DNA of 64,000 nucleotides from Gymnogyps californianus (GCF_018139145.2 NC_059486.1:6510001-6574000); one strand, 5' to 3'; shown: positions 40,453 through 54,534, counted from the first letter of the stretch. Program-made: numbers and translations. The notes: generated from the letters alone by a model not told the origin.

Positions 40453-43400
40453 CACCACAGAGAAATAGATCCATCATTACAGATGATGAGGCATCATGAT
40501 CTGTTTTAGCCCATCCAAGTCAGGGCCACCACTGAAGAGGTTAGGTCTTGCCCTCTTCCTGCATCAGCCCTGGTCTGGCTCAGCCTTACAGCCTCATGGT
40601 CTTCAGGGGTAGTGCAACAGAGCAGGCAGGAAAGCACAGCCAAGGACCAGGAACACTCATCAGCAAAGCTGATTGTAAAGCCAAATCCCATGTGTCAGAG
40701 GTCACAGTAGTAATTGAGGATTGTGCTTCAAACTCCAAAACATCCTCCAGTACCCAGGAAGGCTGCTGGCAATAGGTGAAGGATGGTGATGAGACAGAGG
40801 AACAATGAAGAAAAAGTTCTTGTGAATTAGTGCTGACACTGCGTGGTACATGTGCCATGAGAAGATGGAGCAGAGCAGCACTTGGACCAGGAGGAGCTTC
40901 TCTCCCATAGAGGGAGGGACAGAAGGGAATACTCCTGCCTGCCTTTGGGCCTGAAATTCTTCTCTCTGACACCCCAGTTTGCATAGTCAGAAGTGAGATC
41001 AATGCCTAACTACATGAGATGCTTCCACTTTGTAATGATCTTCATTTCTAGATGCTTAATAGTTGTTGATTTCCTCCCTCAGAATTTTGTAACAGCCCAG
41101 CAAGAATGAAAGTTTAGAGGTTCTCCCGAAAGTCCCCAAAACGCATCAGAAACTGGAATCTGCTGCAGGGCTGCAGTACGTTGTCTCAGCAGATTCAGTG
41201 GGTAATGAGGTCTTCTGAAACAAAGTGTAATAAGTGTTTCTGCCTGGACTTGCCAAAAGACCTTAATGCAAATGCAACTCCAGGAAAATTAGGGTGGACT
41301 CTACTCTAGTGGCTGCCTCCCCCTCAGGGTTTTTTTTGGTTTTTTTTTTTTTCTTCAATCCTGATGAAATTCATTATAGTTGCATTTAAACTGAGGTTGT
41401 GATTTAAATTTTCCAAAGCAGGCAGGGCAGGTTTGAAAGCCTGATATATCAGAGTTTATGTGATTCCTGAAGAACTAGGGTAGTTGCAGAACATTCCCCA
41501 AGGGGTGCCTGTTTGGCCCCCTCACCCCCTTGACATGTTTGCTGTCACACAGGCCGCTGGATTCCTGGCAAGTCGAGCAGGCTTGCTCCTTACAACCAAG
41601 CAGCCCCACATTCAAGCATGCCAGTACTTTCCTTGAAGGTATTTACAGTTTACTTTTTTAGTGCTACTTTAAGTTCAAAGGGGCTAGTAAAGCCCCATTA
41701 AGCCATTTACATCAAACTGTTTAGTTAATTATCCTGTTGCAGGCTTTAAATTAGCAATTTATAACCCCTTCCCTAGAGATGCCAGTATTTGGAAACATCT
41801 CAGCCGGGACGTTTTGCAGGGTGCAGTTAAAGGAACAAAAAACCCCACTAAACCCAACCACCCCCCGCAAAGTACCCCCAGAATAAATCTCTTCAGTTTT
41901 TGGTTGGAATCAATTAACTCTGGGAGAATCCAGTAGGGACAGGGGTGAGAGAGAGCCCACCATTACCAGCTAGTAAGGATAGTGAGGCCATGTCTACCTT
42001 GGGCTGTGTCTGCACAGCAAAATGCAGTGATGTGCAGAGATACAAAGCTAGCCTGGGAGGCACCACAGCTAGATGAGGATGATGCTTCCCTTGCAATGAG
42101 ATATTCTGCTTCTTAGTATCATAATCAAAGGTATTTTCACATTCATATCTACAAAAATGCATCTACCCACAAGGAAGGAAAACAATTTGAGGCTTTGGGG
42201 CTGGTCAAACTGTGAATGCCAGCATACAGGGACTAAAGAGGACCGTGGGTTTTGGTCAGCACCTCTGCTTACCCATGCAGGCGAGGAAGCTCTTGCCACG
42301 CTGCAGCCATCTTTCAGGTATAGGCTTAACAAGATTCAGATTTATATCCCCTTGGCATAAGGGTCAATGACCTGCTCACAGTGAGCCTACCCCGTGGGCC
42401 AGGTGAGGCTGGAGCCAAGGAGTCTCTATTCCCAGGATCTTCTCCCCTGCCAACAACATTTCGTTTCTGACAAGGAGAATCTGTTGTCCCCTCAGGGTCT
42501 GGTTATTCCAGTCCACCCCACTCAGAATTCAGAGCTGTTATAGAAGAGAATAATAACCACCTTCCCTCCTAAATACCTAACTGCCCAAACCAACCAGGTC
42601 CTAGAGTAAAACATGCCTCTCGCCCTCTCTTCGTTATTTCCACCAGCCATTATTAGTTCTACAAACAATTGGCATCCTGGATGTTTCTTGGCAAATTCTG
42701 TTTAAAATAAACATGGGAGGGAAAGACTGTCCAGTTGCTTCTATTTTCACACAACAATCTATCAGGCACAGGAGAAATCTTGGCCCCAATCCTGGAAGCT
42801 GTCCCAAACCAACAGGCACTTAAAACCTCACCAAGAGCAGGAATCCATGGAAAGAAGGTGCATGTGGAATGAGACCAAGGCAAACTAGGAGATTCCACAT
42901 TAACATCAAAAAAAGGCACATAAGAAGTTTGAGAGAAAATTTTCCATTCTACTCGCAAGACAAGACGGACAGATGTAATCAAGTCATATGACAGACCCTG
43001 TGATTTTTTTCCTCCATCTTAATACGTCCTTTTTTCAATGGCAAAAAAAATCATCTTCTGCCAAACAAGTGTCAGATTAACTTAAAAAGAGAGATAAACA
43101 AACTAAGCAAGTTAATTTCTTTATACTACGCAACCATGAGATTTATTTTGCATTTGCTTGCTTTTTCTTCTGTATGGAAAGTAGCCATTTCACAACAATT
43201 TTTGGGACGAGGGTGCAGACTGGAATAAGAGAGGGAAAGACACTCAGAGATTTCAAACCAAAGGGACAAAATATTTTTGTACAAAATTTGGTAAGATGAT
43301 ATCACTTTCATGTGATTTACTGCTCCAAATTGCAAGACAGAGGCCTTATAATAAAAATACAGGTAAACACAACATAAAATCTAAATTATCTAAAGGACTG

Positions 43401-46400
43401 AAAAACCCAACCCCACACATAGATGACATTCTCCGAATTCTCTGCCCTTTCTTGGGAGCAGTTACACCCAAACCATCACTCAGCCCAGAAGCTGTTCTCT
43501 CCTGCTAATCACTCTGGAATCACACACTAAGGTAAAAAAAGTTCAAATGCAAACACTAGCCTGGCCTTTGAAACAGCCCGCTGCTAACAGGCCACATGAT
43601 TGCATAATATTAGGGAATTATAAAATAATGTGAAACGGGGGAGAAAGAAGAAAGCAAAGCCCTCCTGTGGAGGAAATGAGAGTTTTTCCTGCTCCACCAA
43701 AACCTTCCATTTCCAAGGCATGCAATACCGGGGCCTGTGCCTAGAACAGGTGTGTCTCCTTAAATACCTCACATGTCACACTTGTGTCTCATGGATACAG
43801 TCCTGTGGGATTATATTAGTACTAGTGCATACCAGCTGTAGCTACCCCCAGCGGTATCCTGTAACTCCTTGCAGGGGGGGAGCTGCTCTCCATAGCATGC
43901 AGAGCCCCTTGCCACATGACTTTCTGGAGACAGACAGCGACCCTGCGACTGCAGCTTCCGAGCATTTGTGCTCTGGGGGCTGAACCAATTCAGGGACAAG
44001 CAAAAGACCTCCTCCAAGAGCAGGAACGAGGCACTGCCAAGAGAAAGTGAACGGAGGGCTCCAAGTATTCTTTTCTTTCCCTCCTCTGCACTTATTACCA
44101 GCGAATTCTCAACTGATTTATGCCAAATAGACACTCTGAAGATCTCCTTTAAATAAAAAAAGATGCACAGCTAACAGAGTGAAGTCCACTCAGCCATTCC
44201 CCAGCAGAAAATGCTGACAGGGCACAAGGCAGATATGGCTAGCGCAGGATGAAGGAAGGACAAAGGAGAGCGAGTCTCATACATCTCTAAGTCAGTGCAG
44301 GAAGAGACACCCCTTGGCAATTTCAGCCTAATTCTTCACTAAGCCTTGGAGGATACTAGCTGCTGGCCTAAGCAGCTGAAAGAGCCAACAAGAAAATTTT
44401 TAGGGCAACAAATGCATTAATGGCATTTTTTGTGTCATATCTTGGTGATTGGCACAGATAATAAACCGAGAAGAGCTACTTGGTTGAGCTATAGCTCTGC
44501 ATCACAATACAAAGGTATTGTTCATCATGAAGAAGAACTGCCCCCATGCCACCCATCTCATGAAAGGCATCTTGTAGTATTTAACAGGGAGTCAGAGCAC
44601 TGATGGATGTGAGAAGCTGCTGACCAACGTGCATGGGCTCAGATGTGGAGGACCACAGGGCCCTGTAGGATCCTCCTGCCTTATTCCTCCTTAATAGCAC
44701 AAGTGCCTTCATTTTCCAGCAAGCGATTCTTGCAACAGCTTTTAGGAGAGAGAGTACACGAGTGAGAATGCACGCACCAATCTTGATGAAAAGTCTAATT
44801 TATGAGGAATCTACCACATCCGTAAGTTATTCCACTGGTTAATTAATTCAGATTTCCAGGTTTGAGCACACATCAGGTTTGTCTGCTCATCCCTATGGTA
44901 AATAGCTCCAGGCATCACAAACAGCTGCCAGGGATGAAGGCAGTGCCAAGCTAAATGTTCTTCTGAAGTGGAGTAGGTAGAACTTTTTCAGTCCACCTCT
45001 GCTTTATAACCCCTTGAGGGCGGGGTGATACAGTGGGTTCAATGAACCCAACTCATCACTCCATCGCCAGTCGGAAGCAAAGGGAAATTCTCACATACTC
45101 TACATCCCAGTCATCTGTTTGTCTCACTGGCCATCTCTGTTCAAATGAATCCAGAATAAGGCCATACTTCATTCTCAAACAAATCAGCAGGATCCTAAAG
45201 CCGCCAAATCCATCTGCCCCTAGAAACATGTACACTTCTTACTACTGGCATTTTCTCGAGGTCTCCATAGCCATAAAAATCAGCATTAACCACCAGGTGA
45301 ACTCTTATTCTTAACCGTTTATTACACTGGGTCTTTGATTACCAGGCAAGCATCTGTTGCAAATGCCACCCCATGTTCTCAGACACCAGGAGTTTAAACG
45401 TTGAACGGTCTCCCATAACCCAGATTTAGCATCTTTATGTTTTCTTTATTCTTTGCCAGCCGCAGTGTTAGTGACTTCCTAGCCACTTAGCAGCCAGCCT
45501 GGTAAGAGCACTGAACTTTACACATTTGTCATGAGATCTTAGAATATAAACTGTCATGTCTTTCTCAAGGAACTTGAAACCAAATCACAAGAGCAGGTCT
45601 GTGTCCCCAACAGACAAATGGAGACCCAGCTGTATTTCATAACTGTGCAATATACAGGATGTGCACTTCCAGAAACCTTGATACTTAGTGACACATCTAA
45701 TGCACAAACAATTATTTAAGAAGCCATTTAAAGAAAATCCCCACATTTAGTACAGGAGTGCAATCATTCACTTCATTTTTCCACAGACAAAAATTTCAGA
45801 CTTTGGGAAAACCAGGCCTTCTTATGAGCAACCTCTCCGTATACCCAGACAGAGCTGTGTGTTCCCATAGGGAGACAGCAGCACACACATTTTCTTTGAA
45901 GACACAGAAAGTCTGAATTTCTAGGTGAGAGCAAAACAAAATAACTCATTTCAAGTAGGAGTAGCTGAGAACAGAGCTGTCCATGAGCCTCTGTACAGGC
46001 CTCCATCCAAATGCTCAACTCCCACTCTTGTCAGTACTTGCAAGCATTTAATCCAACAGAGGTTCTTCACCAACCTCCAGCTATTTCGTGACATGCCTGC
46101 CTTGGGGCATAAAACCCTAGAGAGCATCTCCTTAAATCAAATGCATTTGTTATATAATTGAAGAAGTTTTATGGGGGAAAAATGGCAAAAATCCTACTGT
46201 CATTAAGAAGAAAATTAGTGATCTAGTGCATAGCAATGATTAGCCAGGTAGCTATCCTTTTTTATTGAGGAATCAGACTCATAATTAAGGTGTTTCTTAA
46301 AATAATATATAAACAAATTATTGGAAAGTTTTACACAATTTTAACCAGTGGAATTTCAGAGTTCAAATAAATTACAAGCTATTTCACTGTTGGACTGCCT

Positions 46401-46627
46401 GCCTCTAAGATCATAATTAATTTTAATTTTCGGAAGTTACAGTACAAAACATATGACCAGGAGTAAAATAAGAAAAACCTCTTTAGGGCTCTCTTGCAGT
46501 TTGTATCAAATATACAGAAGACGGGAAGATAGGAGGCCAGGTGCACTTGTCTTCAGAGGCAGCTCACACACCTTGAGAAGTATGTAAAACATGACAAATT
46601 CAAAATTCACGTGCCCATTTAAATTTT

Positions 46628-46686
46628 GGGGGAGGGTAATGGAGATGAGAGACAGAGGAAGAGGAGGGAAAAAAAAAGGGGGGGAC
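46628..46686. repeat. Polypurine tract
   Basis: The plus strand is almost only A and G here (GGGGGAGGG at the start, GAGAGACAGAGGAAGAGGAG in the middle, then nine A and seven G). It is low-complexity DNA with no gene signature. Confidence 0.7.
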
Positions 46687-49600
46687 CAAATTTTATGTTA
46701 GTGACTTAATATACGAACACACAGAGGGAGTTTCCTTTATCTGTGTATCACATCATAGCAAATACAGGAAAAGCCATGGCAGTGCCATGCCAGCAGCTAA
46801 ATGTGCTTTTGCTTATTTATTCAGATAGCATCCAATGGTAGAGGAAGGGTGGATTTGAATCAAAGTAATTTAAAGCTACCAATTTTAATCTTGTTTTACA
46901 TTTACACTCTATTTATTTTCATAAAGGATGATCAGTGGCTGGTAACTACTAAGCCATACTGATTTGCAACTAAATATAGTCTCCTCTCAATTTGGTATTA
47001 TTTTTTGCTAACCAGAGAGCTGCACTATCTCCAGTTGAAACAGTTATTCTATTTTACAGGTATTTATCCAGCTGACATTTTTTCCTCCTTTTATTATTTT
47101 AATAAACAGCCAATGACTTTTATTAGACATTTTACTTTTCTCATTTGAATCATACTGCCTGTTTAAAACAATTATTTAATAAAGAGAAGTGAGCTGTAGC
47201 TGATGATTTAAAACTGAATTCTCATTGCCTTGTCCTGCAAAAAATCTAGAGCTACCAGATATTTGCCTCCCATTATATCTACTTCTTATTCACCAGCTTA
47301 GAAAAGGAAAACAAGCATCCTAAGTTTCTTAAGCTTTCACTGTTTTCTGAACTGAAATCCTTTACTGCATTAAATAAACTCAAATGAAAAAAAAAAAATT
47401 TTTTCGGCAAAAACGGCCTCAGGGTCTCCCTGCAAAAGCAGCAACATCTATCAAAAGCCCAGTACTTTCTTACAAACTGTTGTTCCTCATGCTTAGGGAC
47501 AGACTTTCTGCAGTTGAGCGTTCTGTCTTTCCTTAAACCTTTGGCAGAAGACACGTAGTGCCTAAATAAAGACAGACCTAAACTCACTAAGATCTATGAA
47601 AATTGTTTAAGGCAGCTATTGTAATTTCAGGTAAGTATTTTTTCCTAGGTATTAAAAAGACTGTTCAATTCAGTAGCTTTTAGCCACTACCTCTACAATG
47701 CACTTGACTTTTGCTCAATATTCCACAAATTCCTAACATAAAGACTACTAAAACACAAATGGAAATAAACAACAATGGGGAAAGAGAAGCACTTGTACAC
47801 CATGAAAGCAAGAGGTACCTATCAACTTCCTACAATATGCATTCTGCTTCCCTTTCTGTGGCATACGTACTGAGAGGCTGTGATTGTGTCTGTCCACATT
47901 TTGTTTAGCAATTTATATTAGAGAGAAATCTTTTTGTCTCAAAAAAATCTTAATACACGTGCCAAATGCAAAAAGATAAAGCTTAATTTGCTATCAGGAA
48001 GGTGGCAGCGGAACAGAAGACAGACCTTCACCTGATCAGACACAATGTTATGTGAAAGGTGCAGAAGAAACAGGTATTCATGAAACCCTCCCACGCTACA
48101 TCCAAATTCATGTTTGTCTTCACAATCCATGACATTTCTCAAACCATTTCTGCACTAAGTTCCTTATTTGTTTATTCCTTCCCAAGGTACCACTGCCATT
48201 TATAAAATTCACACCTTAATTGCTAGCACAGACCTAGCTGCCTGTCAAGCTTAAGAAACCTGAAATGCAGTCTTTCCTTTTGCCTGCTGGGGCTCAGACC
48301 TGGGCAGCCTAGCTACTGCTTCTACAGCCTCCACAGAAGGTCCATGTCATTTCTTTAAAGCAAATGCTTCATTAAGTGATGAGGCACAGCTATGAGCTCA
48401 GATGCTGCTTTCTTGTAATAATGTGTGTACACTTACATGAAAGAGTAGAAAGGAATAAAAAGTCAATACATTTACTGCATCCCTGTGGCTGTGTGAACGT
48501 CAAAGCAAAATGAACCATTTGTTCTTAAAGTCAGGAGAAACTCATCCTGTGAGGAGGTCTGCCTAACAGTTTTCAGTATGTGAAATAAATGCAAATTTCA
48601 CTTGATTTTCCAATGGTTGCTAGTAGGCTAACGGTGACTCATATTGCCACTGACAGAACACACCTCAGTTACATTTTGAGCAAGACTGGTTGCACTTCAG
48701 CCAATTTTACGGTAGTCTTAACCAGGAGAGGTGCATCACGCGTGTAGCTACTGGTTTCTGAATGGTGGAGGATCCTGTTCAAGCTCATCCATGACCGCAG
48801 GTTAACCATCCAGTAATCTGACTGATGTGATTACAACAGGAAAAGTCGTAGTGTATTAGACACAGTGCCCTGGTCCTACATCATGCTGGACAACCCTCAT
48901 ATATGTAGCTTGGATGTTGAGAGAATCTCCCTGGATAATTTACCAGTATTGCTGGATTTCAAGTTGTGGGTAGATAGCGAACATGCAGAATGAATCGTTC
49001 CATTCTTACAGGTTTTTGAAAGAAGAAAGTCTGGGTGCATTGAAGGGATAAAGCCAATAAAACCTCTTTGCTCCTTGCTATAAACATTAGTTTTGCTGAT
49101 GTGGGGGGAGAAGCAAGCAGGGGGAGTAAAACTACACATCCCTTCTTTAAAAGGAAGGTGACTTGGTACCTCAGAAATAGTCTAGTAAGAACACTATTTC
49201 CCTTACCTAATGAAGTTCTTGTCCAGTATTAAAGGAAAGTAATCTTTCAGTAGCATTTCAGCCACCTCAAAGGGCAATTTAAAAAATAAAGTTTATGTTT
49301 AAACAAGCTTTTTCGGCAATTACTTGTTAATAGCATCCAGAGGCTCCAAGTAAGACCCATCATCCCAAGCAATTTATAGTAGCAATACATAGAGTGGGGC
49401 AGAGGATTTGAAGGGAAGGAAAATGCTGGGGGTGGGGAGAGGGGGGAGGGTTAAAAACCACAAGTAAGATTGCTAAGTATATCCAACATCTAAAAACTGG
49501 AATAAAAGCCAATGCCATGCACCAAAGCCCTCTGGAAATAAAACTGTTAAAAAGAAAAATTAAAATCATTACTTCCTTGTTTGCCCAATCAGATCAGACC

Positions 49601-50730
49601 CAGCAGCTTTCCTGCAGCCTGTGCTTTAGAGACCTCCAGCCCTTTGCTATCCCTTTGGCAGCCTTGTGCCCTTGAGTACTCAGGTGTGCCAGGCAATGAC
49701 AGCTGACAGGTACAAACTCATTTGCCCCAGGGCTGCCTGGCACATGAACTCAGAAGGGCTCTGTGAGCTGGAAGGGAAATCTCCCAGGAGAAGAAAGAAA
49801 CTCTCACTATTTTGCCTACAAAAGCCTCTTGTAGCCCTCCTCCAGAGCGCTGAGCTGCGTTGTTTGTAAGGTGTGTTATTCATGCTCGTGCTGCAGTCCG
49901 TACTCCTCCTCAGGGCAGAGGAATGCCACGCTGCAGCAAGCTCGCTTGCTCCCAGGTTCACATGGAAGCATTCCAAGCTACTCAGCTTCTGACAGCTCTC
50001 CAACTGCTCTTCCACGCTGTATTGCTTTACATTACATTGCTTTCCCTGCCAGGAGGCACTGCTGTATTACGGTACAATCATCTAGCAAAATGTAAAACTG
50101 ATTTTTTCACCTCTCAAATACCAACTGACTGTTGCCACTGCAGTCACAACTATAAGCCCTGCTCCGTATTAGACTTTCCTGCTTTTGTGCATATACAAGA
50201 GATTTTAATATATTCCCTCCTCTTCAGCCTCCTTCCCAACTTGCTGCTTCTTCGCTCCCTGTCATGCTCCCCAGTCCTTTCTGCAGAGGGCAGCCATCCT
50301 CAGCTTCCAGCCCAAGGTGTCACTACTACTCGAGGTAAAATGCCTAAGCCAGCTCATTAGGTGCATTATCAGGCAACCTGACTGACTGTAGCACCAAACA
50401 CAGAAAGTGAGAAGAATAACTAGAAACATTGTAGTGACCCACAGCTTCATTAACAACTGCAGCTTTTTGTCAAGTCAGATTTTTAACTAAGAAAGCAGGC
50501 TACAGAGGCATTTTATAACACGTACATTTTTAAGGTATTAGGAGGCATTTGGCTCCTAATTCTCTTCATTTCAGTCTGCTTTACATTACTTGAGGGCTGC
50601 AAGGCAAAACTAGTTCCCTGCACTGCAGCATAGCTAGTTTCCTTTCTAGTTTTGAGCTATAAAAATAGCCATATTATAAGAGCAAAGGTCTAGCTCTCTG
50701 TCTGTTCTTCAGACAGAGAGTAGCCAGAAT

Positions 50731-50731
<1 letters not shown>

Positions 50732-50776
<45 letters not shown>
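50732..50776 (+). repeat. Uninterrupted run of 45 guanines
   Basis: Counting the rows gives 29 G at 50732-50760 and 16 G at 50761-50776, followed by the G-rich sequence GAGCGTGGGGGGCAGGGGAG. Such a run is rare in vertebrate DNA, could fold as G-quadruplex, and is prone to slippage and sequencing error, so the exact length is uncertain. Confidence 0.95.
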
Positions 50777-50777
<1 letters not shown>

Positions 50778-50864
50778 GAGCGTGGGGGGCAGGGGAGGAG
50801 GAGAAGCAGTGAAATAGAACACAGGCAGTCTTTTCCCTTCTTATACCATGTGCAATTGTTAAAG

Positions 50865-51450
50865 ATCTCCTGATCCAGAGGTTGCATCCAGGCCATCACT
50901 TTTAATAAGAACTTATCTGTCCTTCATCGATTTTTCAATCTGTTTAGACTTCTGCTATCCATAACACCCTTTGGCAATGAGTTTCGCATGGTAACTGCTG
51001 CTTGACAGAGTGCCTCCTCTTTGCCTGCTTTGAATCAATTTAGTTAACACAAGAACCGTGAAGAATCACTCCCTACTCCCCTTTCCCACCCCATTCATTA
51101 CAGTATAAAACATCTGCAATTTCTGTAATAAGTCATCTCTTCTCTATGGCAGAGAGAGAAATCACGTTGACTGACTTGAGACCTGTCTTTGATGGTCTTC
51201 TCTGGACCTTCTCTAGCCCCCCGCTACCTTTGAGAGGTGGTAATGAGAGCTGCGTAGTGTTTAAGATATTGGTACACCATGAATTTACATAGCAGCATAC
51301 TGATGGTTTCTGTTTGGTTTACCAGCTTGGGTAAACATCCAGAGAGTTTGTTGATTCTTCAGGGAGTGCAGCATTTCCTCCCAGTTGACCATGAGTCTCT
51401 CTGCAAGAACTTTTTGGGGACTCATGTGAGATAGTGCTCTTAAGTAGTCT
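50865..51450 (-). mobile_element. Ancient amniote CR1/L3-type LINE fragment, antisense
   Basis: The plus strand matches in order the antisense of an old LINE common in reptile genomes: GGTTGCATCCAGGCCATCAC at 50880-50899, TTTGGCAATGAGTTTCGCAT near 50970, AAGTCATCTCTTCTCTATGG near 51130, GGACCTTCTCTAGCC near 51204, and GGTACACCATGAATTTACAT at about 51271-51290. The corresponding sense strand encodes the C-terminal end of a CR1-clade reverse transcriptase; here it is broken and non-coding. Divergence is high, which suggests an insertion older than modern bird orders. The family name is from memory of the pattern, not from a search. Confidence 0.75.
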
Positions 51451-52829
51451 GCTGAGGTGACAGGTGAAATTTTTCATCTCCCAACAACTGCTGCCACAGA
51501 TCTCTCAATTTTTTTTTACCCAATTCAAGTCAGTCAAACTCACAGCTTCCAAATCCCTGCCATTTTCCCCCCTCAAAGTCTTCCCAAAAGCATGGCCGTT
51601 AGCAGCCACACACAGCTACTTTCTTTCACCTGTACACCCACTGAGAAGTCCCACAAGCCAGAGAAGCAGAAAGCACATGGTTCTCCCCAACAAGCAGGCG
51701 GAAGCATTGTTGCATTAAAATCTAAACTGACCAACCAAGGAAACCAGCAAATATCCCAGTCTTAGGAAATTTCCCAGGTGTCCCCATATAATGAGTGACT
51801 GTCCTGAAGGATCAGTCAGACTTGGCACTGTGATGCACAATTCACTACCCTGCTTCATGAGCCCCTGCTAATCCCAAGAGACGTGCTTCACCAAATATAG
51901 ATGCTCGGCTTATCTCCCCTGTCTTAGCTGAACTACGATGGTTCCAAAAGCCCTTAAAATTAATGATAGATATGCTTGCAGATTAAAATCCATCTACCTG
52001 TGTAGTGCTATGTGCATCACTTGTTCATAACAGCACTGTCAGTCACAGTGCTCAGCTGCAGTTTCTCTGTGCTTCTTAGTAGCAGCTCAAATGCTGCCAA
52101 ATTAGCGAATGCTGGGAGAAATATCAGAGCAGATTTTTTGACACCAATTTCAGAATTTCTGGGAGGCAGTTGTAACACACCATGAGAAAGATAACACAAA
52201 ACAAAGTTATGAGCTGAAACACTGCATCTCAGCATACCTGACCAGAAAACTGAGCAGGTAATTTGAGCAAACACAGACTCCTGTGAACAGGTGGTTAACA
52301 AAAGTAGCTCAAGACAGCTTAACAAAATAATAGCACAGACACATTTTACTTCCATAGTTACAAACCTCTGAATTTGAATGAGCAAACTATAGAAATAACC
52401 ACCTTTGTGCATCAACAAAACTCTACTACTACCCGCGAGCATAAGATAGCATGCAAAAGCTAGGCGAATAATGTAAGCCAGTTCAGCATATTGAAATCTA
52501 AACCTTCCTTCTGGATATCTCGTTTTCTGAACATTTTGCATACAGTGCCTGCAAAAATAACAATGGGTGTGTTAAGTGCTGGGGAGAAGAGTCCCTTTCC
52601 TTCTGTTTCCTAAGGAAACTAATGTGGGATAGAATATCACTTTTACTCAATAGGATGAGAAATTCCACCAAATCCCCTGCTGGAGCTCTGACATAAAGGC
52701 AATTCAGAAAGTCAGCCAGAGACCTGCCCACACCCATCACCATTACTTTCCAAGACTGGAATGAGAAAAAGTTGCGTTTAAGTTTTGCATTCAACCTCAA
52801 GTGTTAGTCACCTCAATTTTCTCTTTTGA

Positions 52830-52900
52830 AATATACACACAATATGTACACAATATATACACACGCACACACCCGCGTATTTATACACACACACATATAA
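52830..52900. repeat. Imperfect AC/AT dinucleotide microsatellite
   Basis: ATATACACACAATATGTACA begins the tract, which continues as interrupted AC and AT dinucleotides including ACACGCACACACCCGCG. Interruptions suggest an old, stabilised microsatellite. Confidence 0.8.
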
Positions 52901-54221
52901 ATCACTTCTGGTATTCCTTCTGAAATCCCTACTCTGACTGTTCTTGAAGTGCTGAATCTAACAGATGGCTTCCCCACTTAATTTACCCCCTGTATTATAA
53001 AATGCTGCCATCCAACGAGGGATCAGAACCAGCTAGGAGCTTGAATACAGAAAACACAACAGTCTGCTCACAATGAGCGGAAAAGTTATCATTGTAAAGC
53101 AGTTTACAAAAAGTGTCTTAAACAAGACACTAAAAAGTGTTGTATTACAAGAAAGTGGCAGTCTGTTCAGAGCTACACCAGGCAGGAAAAAAAAGTTTGA
53201 GTCACAGGGCTAGTTACTTGCTGTTGTCTGGGAAGGTGTGCACAAACGGCTAAGGAAGCAGTTAGTATCTCCTGCCTCACACTGGACTCCTGTCCAGGCC
53301 TTGAGCTGCAAAAAGTCAGCATGTACTGTTTGCTCACATCCCCTTTCTTTGGTAACCAGTTGAGAACATGTTACTTAGCTTTAGCATGAGCCAAGAAAAT
53401 GCATTTCTTCTTAGTCTAAAAATACCTAGCTCCAGCTCAACTGGTTTCTGAGAAGATTTAGCTGAGAAGAATGAGGATGCCCTCCTTGAGATAGATGTTC
53501 TGGCCTCTTGTGGGCATAACTCTCCCAGCAGGACTTGACAATTGATAATGTTATTGCAGAAAACGCATTTAAGCTCAGCTGTGTTAATATCCTTCTCTCC
53601 CAGTTGAACTAGAGTATCTCTGTTCACCTGGTATCTTCCGCATTTATTCTGCCATTGTTCCTGAAGCAGAACTATTACTGGTGAGGAAAAGTTAACCATA
53701 GGTAAGGGAATGGGCTCTTCTAAGCCACAGAAAGGGAGCAATGGGTGAATTTACTTTGCAATTTGAGAAGAGTACTTCTTATCATCTAGGACATTTGCAT
53801 AAACAGCTTCCTCAGCTCTTGGTTTAATGAATAAAGGAATCAAATATTCCAATGCATATTGCAAATAACCACAAAGATTTGCCATCTGAAACAGCTGTAC
53901 ATGGCTCTCTCCATACCCACCATCTACAAGTAAATGTTTCTCAAGTGATCATCTGGGAGAGCTGGAAGTGGGCAGAGCTCAATGCCTAGCCAAGTTGACT
54001 CTTTAAGGAAAAATTTGGACAACACAATGCTGAAAGTCTTGGAGATACTTTGCAGTGGCTTCGCTATGTTCAGTTTTTCCTCAAACAAATGTTCTTAAGA
54101 TTTTCTATCAAGCTGGTAGTTTTCCTGCTGTATCAAATTTCTTGATACCTACTTGGGAGAAAATTTAGTTGATACATTAACATTTGCATGGCATATTTCT
54201 TTGTGCTGTGAAAAAAGTAAA

Positions 54222-54330
54222 GTGAAGAGGTGAAGAAACTTGCCCCAAAGTCAAAATGGCAGCTGCAGAGCTGAGGGGGGACCCCCATCCTCACTCCCTT
54301 AACTCCTTCTCATTTTGCAACTAAGAAAAG
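54222..54330 (-). mobile_element. MIR-like SINE fragment, antisense
   Basis: The plus strand GAAGAGGTGAAGAAACTTGC followed by CCCAAAGTCAAAATGGCAGC and GCAGAGCTGAGG resembles the reverse complement of the MIR core (the 'gagaggttaagtaacttgcccaaggtcacacagc...ggcagagc' segment). Divergence is high, as expected for MIR in a bird. Confidence 0.5.
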
Positions 54331-54534
54331 CATAGCCAACAGGCAGTTAGATGAATGACAAACCTGCACAGTGATCTGGCTTCAACTGCTTGACCTAAAG
54401 CTGCTTCTTACAGTCAGTAGCAGAATCACATCCATCTCCTCTCAGGGGCAAGCCCCGAGAGCCACCTAGCAGGCATACACTGGTGATACACTATACCCCA
54501 TGATCTATCCACGGGGTTAGGCAGAAAGTAGTAT

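Larger units (their letters stand above)
24721..50700 (-). other. HIC2 5' intron and/or upstream DNA, no exon recognised
   Basis: About 26 kb of AT-leaning DNA upstream of the coding exon. It should include at least part of the first intron, since the coding exon has an acceptor and human HIC2 has an intron of tens of kilobases. No CpG island, conserved coding exon or recent transposon is visible. Small features are an AAC repeat at 40434-40449, AC/GC-rich tracts near 35629-35651, and a polypurine stretch at about 46628-46686. ORFs of 60-140 codons occur on both strands without recognisable domains. Confidence 0.5.

Noticed and set aside
42355..42440. Possible MIR fragment (TCAATGACCTGCTCACAGTG)
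   Set aside because: The resemblance is limited to about 20 bases and could be chance.
50690..50899. Proline-rich short frame on the minus strand
   Set aside because: The prolines are only the translation of the 45-base G run read on the opposite strand.
52017..52541. Open frame of 174 codons on the minus strand with hydrophobic stretches
   Set aside because: No family recognised, no splice or promoter context, and composition typical of chance frames in AT-leaning DNA.
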